The position numbers were made by a program, and so were the translations under genes. Below the pieces are notes generated by a model, which saw nothing but the letters and a program-made list of their open reading frames with translations, did not search any database and had not been told where the DNA came from. Source: Amnibacterium kyonggiense (GTDB lineage Bacteria > Actinomycetota > Actinomycetes > Actinomycetales > Microbacteriaceae). From it: a stretch of 64,000 bases of DNA. Positions 59,215-64,000 of the stretch are shown here, piece after piece (position 1 is the first letter of the stretch; each line of letters opens with the position of its first letter). The stretch is from positions 558,001 to 622,000 of the forward strand of contig NZ_SOAM01000003.1 in assembly GCF_004364555.1 (NCBI RefSeq). The letters are read 5' to 3'.

Positions 59215-59466
59215 ATGGGCACCCTGCGCAAGTACCTGATGAACGGCGCGATCATCTCGTCGCTCTTCTCCGGCATCTCCGCCTTCCGGCAGGGGCGCAA
59301 GGCGCCGACCGACTGGCGCACCTACCTGACGTGGATCGCCTGGGCGCTGACGCTCGCGGTCGCCATCGGCACGATCCGCAAGGAGTCCGTCGACCCGGAC
59401 GCCCCGAAGGTCGCCGCCGGCCCGCGCCCCTCGAAGGGCAGGAAGAAGGCGAAGAAGGACGACTGA
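59215..59466 (+). CDS. Small membrane protein, 83 residues
   Basis: No known family. One hydrophobic segment (TYLTWIAWALTLAVAIGTI, about 41-59), and a basic, disordered tail (SKGRKKAKKDD). The earlier longer frame from 58891 runs antisense to the TetR gene and is not real. ATG 59215 is divergent from TetR. Conserved in neighbours of this family only by impression, no test possible here. Confidence 0.65.
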   Translation: MGTLRKYLMNGAIISSLFSGISAFRQGRKAPTDWRTYLTWIAWALTLAVAIGTIRKESVDPDAPKVAAGPRPSKGRKKAKKDD

Positions 59467-59478
59467 CGCGTCCTCACA

Positions 59479-60681
59479 TCAGGCCGGGTGGGTGCGCACC
59501 GGGCCGGTGAAGTCCTTGCCGCGCGCGTCCGCCTGAGCGGACCCGCCGAAGAGCTCGCGGTCGTCGCGCTGCTCCCCGCCTCGCGGCGTTCTCGTGCTCG
59601 TGCCGACCGCCGGCTCCGTGAGCTGCACGCGCGTGCGCGGCAGGGCCGCCGGCTGCTGCTGGTGCAGCCACCGGATCAGCTCCTCCCGGACGAAGCAGCG
59701 GAGGTCGAACAGGGTCGGGGCGTCGACCGCGGTCACCAGGATCCGGACGTGGATCATGCCGCCGACCGCGTCGGTGACCTGGAGGACGGCGACACGGCCG
59801 TCCCAGAGGTCCGTGCGCTCGAGCACCCGGTGCATCTCGTCGCGCATCGCCTGCGGGTCGACGAGCCAGTCGAGGTCGAAGTCGACGGACTGCATGAGCT
59901 GGCTGGAGGTCCGGGTCCAGTTCTCGAACGGCGTCGTCGTGAAGTAGGTCGACGGCAGCACCATCCGCCGGTCGTCCCAGACGTGGACGACGACGTAGGT
60001 GAGCGTGATCTCCTCGATGCGACCCCACTCGCCGTTCGCGATCACGACGTCATCCACGCGGATCGCGCCGGAGAAGGCGAGCTGCATGCCGGCGATGACG
60101 TTGCCGAGGGTCGACTGCGCGGCGAGGCCGGCGATGATCGACACCACGCCGGCCGACGCGAGCAGCGACGCCCCGGCGGCGCGCGCGGCGGGGAAGACGA
60201 GCAGCGCGGACGCGAGGGCGATCACGACGATGACGACGATCGCGACCCGGCGGATGATCAGCGCCTGCGTCCGCACCCGGCGTGCGACGCGGTTGTCCGC
60301 GACGTCGGTGCGGTAGCGGGCGAGCAGCAGGTCGACGACGAGGGAGACGATCGTCGCGACGAACCACGCCGCCAGCGCGATCACCACGATGTTCAGTACG
60401 GCGTCGATCGGCGTCCGCAGCTGCAGGACGTCGGAGCCGGCGCCGTCGAACGCGCTCGTCGCTGCGATCCAGACCGCGATGGCGACGAGGAGCCAGCGGA
60501 ACGGCCAGCGGAGGCGGTGCACGGCGCGGTCGGGCCAGCCCCGCCGCCTGCCGATGGCGCGGAAGACGGCGCCGACGACGCCCGCGACCACGACCGCGAT
60601 CACGGCGCCGACGACCACGTCCGCGCCGAGGCGCGACCAGAAGTGGCCGACGACGTCGGCCCAGACGCTCGCGAGATCCAT
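59479..60681 (-). CDS. MscS-family mechanosensitive channel
   Basis: 400 residues. Several N-terminal helices, then the pore helix ASLLASAGVVSIIAGLAAQS, followed by TLGNVIAGMQLAFSGAIRVDDVV and the beta domain (GRIEEITLTYVVVHVWDDRRMVLPS, first 20: key Trp and VLPSTYF). A 70-residue C-terminal tail is likely disordered. Releases solutes on osmotic downshock. ATG 60681 has GGAAGGAG. Tail-to-tail 12 nt from the 83-residue protein. Confidence 0.93.
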   Translation of the reverse strand: MDLASVWADVVGHFWSRLGADVVVGAVIAVVVAGVVGAVFRAIGRRRGWPDRAVHRLRWPFRWLLVAIAVWIAATSAFDGAGSDVLQLRTPIDAVLNIVVIALAAWFVATIVSLVVDLLLARYRTDVADNRVARRVRTQALIIRRVAIVVIVVIALASALLVFPAARAAGASLLASAGVVSIIAGLAAQSTLGNVIAGMQLAFSGAIRVDDVVIANGEWGRIEEITLTYVVVHVWDDRRMVLPSTYFTTTPFENWTRTSSQLMQSVDFDLDWLVDPQAMRDEMHRVLERTDLWDGRVAVLQVTDAVGGMIHVRILVTAVDAPTLFDLRCFVREELIRWLHQQQPAALPRTRVQLTEPAVGTSTRTPRGGEQRDDRELFGGSAQADARGKDFTGPVRTHPA

Positions 60682-60788
60682 GGGGCTCCTTCCCGACGGG
60701 AGACACCGCGCCTCCCGCTCCGACGGGCGCGCCGCCCAGGCCCCCATGCTGCCGGAGCGCCCTTGACGAGCACTCCGCCCGCGGGTGC

Positions 60789-61514
60789 TCAGTCCAGGAA
60801 CGCCCGGAGGAGCGCCGCGGTGCCGTCGAGGTGCTCGCGCATCGACCGCTGCGCCGCCTCCGCGTCTCCGCGGAGCACCGCCAGCACGATCCGCTCGTGC
60901 TGGGCGTTCGAGTGGGACAGGTTCGGCTCGATCAGCGGGATCTCGTCGAGCAGCGCGTTCGCGCGGTCCCGCACGTCGGCGAGCAGCGGCAGCAGGGACG
61001 GGATGCCCGCCAGCTCGCCGATCGCCAGGTGCAGCCGGGAGTCCGTTCGGCGGTAGTCGACCGGGCCGGACGCGCTCGTCTCGAGCAGGCGGGACCAGAG
61101 TGCGTCGCGCTCCTCCGCGGTCAGGGTGCGGCGCGCGGCCGCGGCGACGGCGCCCTCCTCGAGCACGGATCGCAGCCCGAGGACGTCGTCGAGCTCGCCC
61201 GGCGGCCGCACCGCGGCCGGCGGCGCGGCGTCCGCGAGATCGGTGCGGACGAACGTGCCGCCGTAGCGACCGCGCCGGCTCTCGAGGTAGCCGGCGTCGG
61301 TGAGCGAGCGGATCGCCTCGCGGAGCACGTCCCGGCTGACGCCGAGCCGCCCGGCGAGGTCCCGCTCCGACGGCAGCGCCTCCCCCGGCGGCACGATCCC
61401 GAGCCGGACCGCCTGCAGCAGCCGTGCGAGCGTCTCCTCGAACGCGTTGCCGGAGCGGACGGGCCGGAACACCGCCTCGGAGGCGGACGGCTGCGCACCG
61501 GGATCGATGCTCAT
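60789..61514 (-). CDS. FadR-type GntR regulator (FCD domain)
   Basis: 241 residues: winged HTH (LPSERDLAGRLGVSRDVLREAI, RRGRYGGTFV) then an FCD ligand domain with metal-binding His/Asp pattern (RRTDSRLHLAIGELAG, NAQHERIVLAVLRG, MREHLDG). ATG 61514 with GGGGGAG. Upstream on the same strand are an SDR and an aldehyde dehydrogenase, the probable targets. Ligand unknown. Confidence 0.92.
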   Translation of the reverse strand: MSIDPGAQPSASEAVFRPVRSGNAFEETLARLLQAVRLGIVPPGEALPSERDLAGRLGVSRDVLREAIRSLTDAGYLESRRGRYGGTFVRTDLADAAPPAAVRPPGELDDVLGLRSVLEEGAVAAAARRTLTAEERDALWSRLLETSASGPVDYRRTDSRLHLAIGELAGIPSLLPLLADVRDRANALLDEIPLIEPNLSHSNAQHERIVLAVLRGDAEAAQRSMREHLDGTAALLRAFLD

Positions 61515-61536
61515 CGCGACTCCCCCGCCCAGCACT

Positions 61537-61573
61537 CTTCGTCTTGTAGGACGTCGCGTCCTACAAGACGAAG
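61537..61573. terminator. Stem-loop after the SDR gene
   Basis: CTTCGTCTTGTAGGAC (61537-61552) pairs with 61558-61573, 16 bp with loop GTCGC. Located past the SDR stop and above the FadR-like gene. Confidence 0.8.
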
Positions 61574-61590
61574 GATGCCTGCGCGCGGAA

Positions 61591-62379
61591 TCACAGCGGC
61601 GTCACGTAGGCGGCGGAGATGCCGCCGTCGACGAGGAACGAGGCGCCCGTGATGAAGGAGGCGTCGTCGGAGGCGAGGAACGCGACCGCCGCGGCGAGCT
61701 CCTCCGGCTCCGCGAACCGGCCGACCGGGACGTGGACGAGGCGGCGGGCCGCGCGCTCCGGGTCCTTCGCGAACAGCTCCTTCAGCAGCGGGGTGTTCAC
61801 CGGGCCCGGGCAGAGCGCGTTGACGCGGATGCCCTGCCGCGCGAACTGGACGCCGAGCTCGCGGCTCATCGCGAGGACGCCGCCCTTCGAGGCCGTGTAG
61901 GAGATCTGCGAGGTCGCGCTGCCGAGCACGGCGACGAACGACGCGGTGTTGATGATCGAGCCGCGGCCGGCCGGGACCATGTGCCGGAGCGCGGCGCGGC
62001 TGCAGAGGTAGACGGACGTGAGGTTGACGAGCTGCACCCGGTCCCAGGCGTCGAGCTCGGTCGTCTCGATCGAGTCGTCGTCAGCGGGCGAGATCCCCGC
62101 GTTGTTGAAGGCGATGTCGACCGCGCCGAAGTCCGCCGCGACGCCGTCGAAGAGCGCGTCGACGCTCGCCCTGTCCGCCACGTCGGTGCGCACGAACGTG
62201 CCGTCGACCTCCTCCGCGGCCCGGCGGCCGGCGTCCGGGTCGAGGTCGGCGACGACCACGCGGGCGCCCTCGGCGGCGAGCCGGCGGGCGGTCGCGAGCC
62301 CGATGCCGCTGCCGCCGCCCGTGATCACGGCGGTGCGGCCGCGGAGGCGGGCGGTCAGGTCGATCGGGGTCACGGTCAT
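61591..62379 (-). CDS. Short-chain dehydrogenase/reductase
   Basis: 262 residues, classical SDR: AVITGGGSGIGLATARRLAA, NNAGISPAD, active site NTASFVAVLGSATSQ with YTASKGG (Tyr, Lys), and CPGPVNTPL. NAD-type. Overlaps the aldehyde dehydrogenase stop as ATGA, so part of the same pathway operon. Substrate unknown: an alcohol or keto intermediate of polyamine/gamma-glutamyl metabolism is possible. Confidence 0.92.
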   Translation of the reverse strand: MTVTPIDLTARLRGRTAVITGGGSGIGLATARRLAAEGARVVVADLDPDAGRRAAEEVDGTFVRTDVADRASVDALFDGVAADFGAVDIAFNNAGISPADDDSIETTELDAWDRVQLVNLTSVYLCSRAALRHMVPAGRGSIINTASFVAVLGSATSQISYTASKGGVLAMSRELGVQFARQGIRVNALCPGPVNTPLLKELFAKDPERAARRLVHVPVGRFAEPEELAAAVAFLASDDASFITGASFLVDGGISAAYVTPL

Positions 62380-63752
62380 GCGGGGGCCTCTCCGGTGGCG
62401 TAGAAGACGTTCTTGACGGCGGTGAACGCGAGCGGGGCGTCCGGCCCGAGCTCGCGGCCGATGCCCGACCGCTTCATCCCGCCGAACGGCGTGGTGTAGC
62501 GGACGGACGAGTTCGAGTTGACGCTGAGCGCACCCGATCGGACGGCGCGGGACACCCGGATGCCGCGACCGAGGTCGCGTGTCCAGATCGAGCCGGACAG
62601 GCCGTACCGGGTGTCGTTCGCCAGCCGGACGGCCTCCGCCTCGCCGTCGAACGCCTGCACGGCCACGACGGGGCCGAAGATCTCCTCGCGGAGCACCCGG
62701 TCGTCCGGGCGGTCGGGCAGCAGGACGGCCGGCGCGAACCAGAAGCCGGCCCCGGAGGGCGCGGAGCCGCGGAACGCGACCGGGGTCGAGCCGTCGACGA
62801 ACGACGCGACCCGGTCCCGGTGCGCCGCGCTGACGAGCGGCCCCATCTGCACGTCCTCGCCGCGCGGGTCGCCGACCCGCCAAGCGGCGACGGCGGGCTC
62901 GAGCCGCTCGAGGAACGCGTCGAGCACGCTCCGCTCGACGAGGAGCCGGCTGCGGGCGCAGCAGTCCTGGCCGGCGTTGTCGAAGACGGCGCCCGGGGCG
63001 GCCGCCGCGGCGGCGTCGAGGTCGGCGTCCGCGAAGACGACGTTCGCGCTCTTGCCGCCGAGCTCGAGGGTGACCGGCTTGACCTGCTCCGCGGCGAGCG
63101 CCATCACGCGGGAGCCCGTGCCCGTCGATCCGGTGAAGACGACCTTCGCGACGTCGGGGTGGCGCACGAGGGCCTCCCCCGCCTCCGCGCCGCGGCCCGG
63201 CACGGTCTGCAGGAGGCCGTCGGGCAGGCCCGCCTCGAGCGCCAGGCCCGCGAGGCGCAGGGCGGTGAGCGGGGTCCATTCCGCGGGCTTCAGGATCACC
63301 GCGTTGCCGGCCGCGAGCGCGGGCGCGAAGCCCCACGCCGCGATCGTCATCGGGAAGTTCCAGGGGACGATCACGCCGACGACGCCGAGCGGCTCGTGGA
63401 AGGTGACGTCGATGCCGCCGGCGACCGGGATCTGGCTGCCGATCAGGCGTTCCGGCGCGCCGGCGTAGTACTCGAGCACGTCCCGGACGTGGCCGGCCTC
63501 CCACCGCGCCGACGCGATCGGGTGCCCCGAGTTGCGGACCTCGAGCGCCGCGAGCTCCTCGACGTGCGCGTCGACGACCGCGGCGAAGCGGCGGAGCAGC
63601 CGCGCGCGATCGGCCGGGGCGAGCGCGGCCCAGCCCTCCTGCGCGCGGACCGCGCGGCGGACCGCCGCGTCGACCTCCCCCGCGTCGGCCATGCCGACCT
63701 CGGTGAACGCCGCCCCGGTCGACGGGTCGACGATCGGGAACGCCTCGGTCAT
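62376..63752 (-). CDS. NAD(P)-dependent aldehyde dehydrogenase (PuuC-like)
   Basis: 458 residues. Nucleotide part GVVGVIVPWNFPMTIAAW, VFTGSTGTGSRVM, catalytic ELGGKSANVV glutamate, and nucleophile in FDNAGQDCCARSRLL. Oxidises aldehydes to acids; gamma-glutamyl-aminobutyraldehyde is likely if the upstream C26 protein is PuuD-like. ATG 63752; follows the hydrolase at about 90 nt with a hairpin between. Confidence 0.93.
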   Translation of the reverse strand: MTEAFPIVDPSTGAAFTEVGMADAGEVDAAVRRAVRAQEGWAALAPADRARLLRRFAAVVDAHVEELAALEVRNSGHPIASARWEAGHVRDVLEYYAGAPERLIGSQIPVAGGIDVTFHEPLGVVGVIVPWNFPMTIAAWGFAPALAAGNAVILKPAEWTPLTALRLAGLALEAGLPDGLLQTVPGRGAEAGEALVRHPDVAKVVFTGSTGTGSRVMALAAEQVKPVTLELGGKSANVVFADADLDAAAAAAPGAVFDNAGQDCCARSRLLVERSVLDAFLERLEPAVAAWRVGDPRGEDVQMGPLVSAAHRDRVASFVDGSTPVAFRGSAPSGAGFWFAPAVLLPDRPDDRVLREEIFGPVVAVQAFDGEAEAVRLANDTRYGLSGSIWTRDLGRGIRVSRAVRSGALSVNSNSSVRYTTPFGGMKRSGIGRELGPDAPLAFTAVKNVFYATGEAPA

Positions 63753-63772
63753 GCGCCCTCCCCCTGCTCGGT

Positions 63773-63830
63773 GTTCACGGATACGGAGATCTGGCGGCGC
63801 GGGGCGTCCCGGATCTCCGTATCCGTGAAC
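63773..63830. terminator. Stem-loop with the recurrent arm, after the C26 hydrolase gene
   Basis: GTTCACGGATACGGAGATC (63773-63791) pairs with GATCTCCGTATCCGTGAAC (63812-63830), 19 bp and a 20-nt loop. The right arm is identical to 41433-41451. Confidence 0.85.
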
Positions 63831-63843
63831 GGCGTGCGACGGC

Positions 63844-64000
63844 TCACGAGGCGGCCCGCGCGAGGGCGGCGAAGAGGCGGCGGTCCGCCTCGTCCTGCTC
63901 CGGGTGCCACTGCACGCCGACGACGAAGCGGCGGGAGGGCAGCTCGACCGCCTCCACGAGGCCGTCCGCGGCGTGCGCGGCGACGACGAGCCCGTCGGCG
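63844..64000 (-). CDS. Peptidase C26 / gamma-glutamyl-gamma-aminobutyrate hydrolase, C-terminus only
   Basis: Only the last 51 residues are in view: AADGLVEAVELPSRRFVVGV, then QWHPEQDEADRRLFAAL. The His and Glu of QWHPE are the class I glutamine amidotransferase triad residues, as in PuuD. The rest, with the nucleophile Cys, is off the right edge. Same strand as the aldehyde dehydrogenase. Confidence 0.85.
   Translation of the reverse strand, partial: ADGLVVAAHAADGLVEAVELPSRRFVVGVQWHPEQDEADRRLFAALARAAS

Noticed and set aside
60768-60790. GAGCAC/GTGCTC stem near the FadR-like stop as a terminator
   Set aside because: Only 6 bp, and it overlaps the stop codon; not distinct from chance in this base composition.

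Overview
The window comes from a very high-G+C Gram-positive genome. Dense genes with 1-8 nt start/stop overlaps, many GTG starts, a GluRS next to a tRNA-Gln, YtrA-type GntR and DUF559 proteins, and many start codons placed directly behind a TAGNNT-like -10 box all suit an actinobacterium. Micrococcales, probably Microbacteriaceae, is my best guess; this is inferred from gene content, not from a marker gene. Nearly everything looks chromosomal and core. I see no rRNA, CRISPR array, transposase or phage gene.

Region 1 (1-8.8 kb) is a molybdenum block: modA (cut by the window edge) with its HTH-TOBE regulator, then a MoeZ-like ThiF-rhodanese protein, moeA, a moaC-mogA fusion and moaE on the plus strand, and moaA-moaD on the minus strand. 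Between the two halves sits a DUF559 nuclease-like gene bracketed by two copies of one ~70-80 bp palindrome, the best candidate for a mobile unit here. The block ends with a sulfite-oxidase-like molybdoenzyme coupled to a ferredoxin-reductase-like flavoprotein whose only plausible start codon is ATT. Region 2 (8.9-17.7 kb) holds a secreted EEP-fold nuclease/phosphatase, acs, an FAD/NAD(P) oxidoreductase, a GPP34 protein, and a YtrA-type regulator with an ABC exporter that has two paralogous permeases. Region 3 (17.6-29.9 kb) has tRNA-Gln, a b-type cytochrome overlapping gltX, an FAH-family hydrolase, an Fpg/Nei glycosylase, leuB-ilvE, an APC permease, serA, mtlD and two small membrane proteins. 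Region 4 (29.9-40.3 kb) has an MFS pump opposite its likely ArsR regulator, an FMN/F420 split-barrel protein, a DoxX-like protein, two NlpC/P60 hydrolases and the ilvD-ilvB-ilvN-ilvC operon.

Region 5 (40.4-50.2 kb) has an unusual cyclase-family protein, an LLM-class monooxygenase, and a nucleoside-scavenging cluster: nucleoside phosphorylase, adenosine deaminase, an NMT1-type ABC importer and a nucleoside hydrolase. A HAD phosphatase overlaps a 36-residue membrane peptide. Region 6 (50.2-64 kb) has otsA-otsB, a fructosamine kinase, a TetR-controlled MMPL-YhgE/Pip pair in which the MMPL protein carries a C-terminal domain shaped like a dead ABC ATPase, an MscS channel, and an operon resembling gamma-glutamyl-polyamine catabolism (C26 hydrolase, aldehyde dehydrogenase, SDR, FadR-like regulator) that runs off the right edge.

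Two features recur. Gene ends often carry long near-perfect stem-loops without a clear U-tract; two of them, 22 kb apart, share an identical 19-nt arm. At least a dozen first-in-operon genes have a -10-like hexamer 6-11 nt before the start codon, the signature of leaderless transcription.
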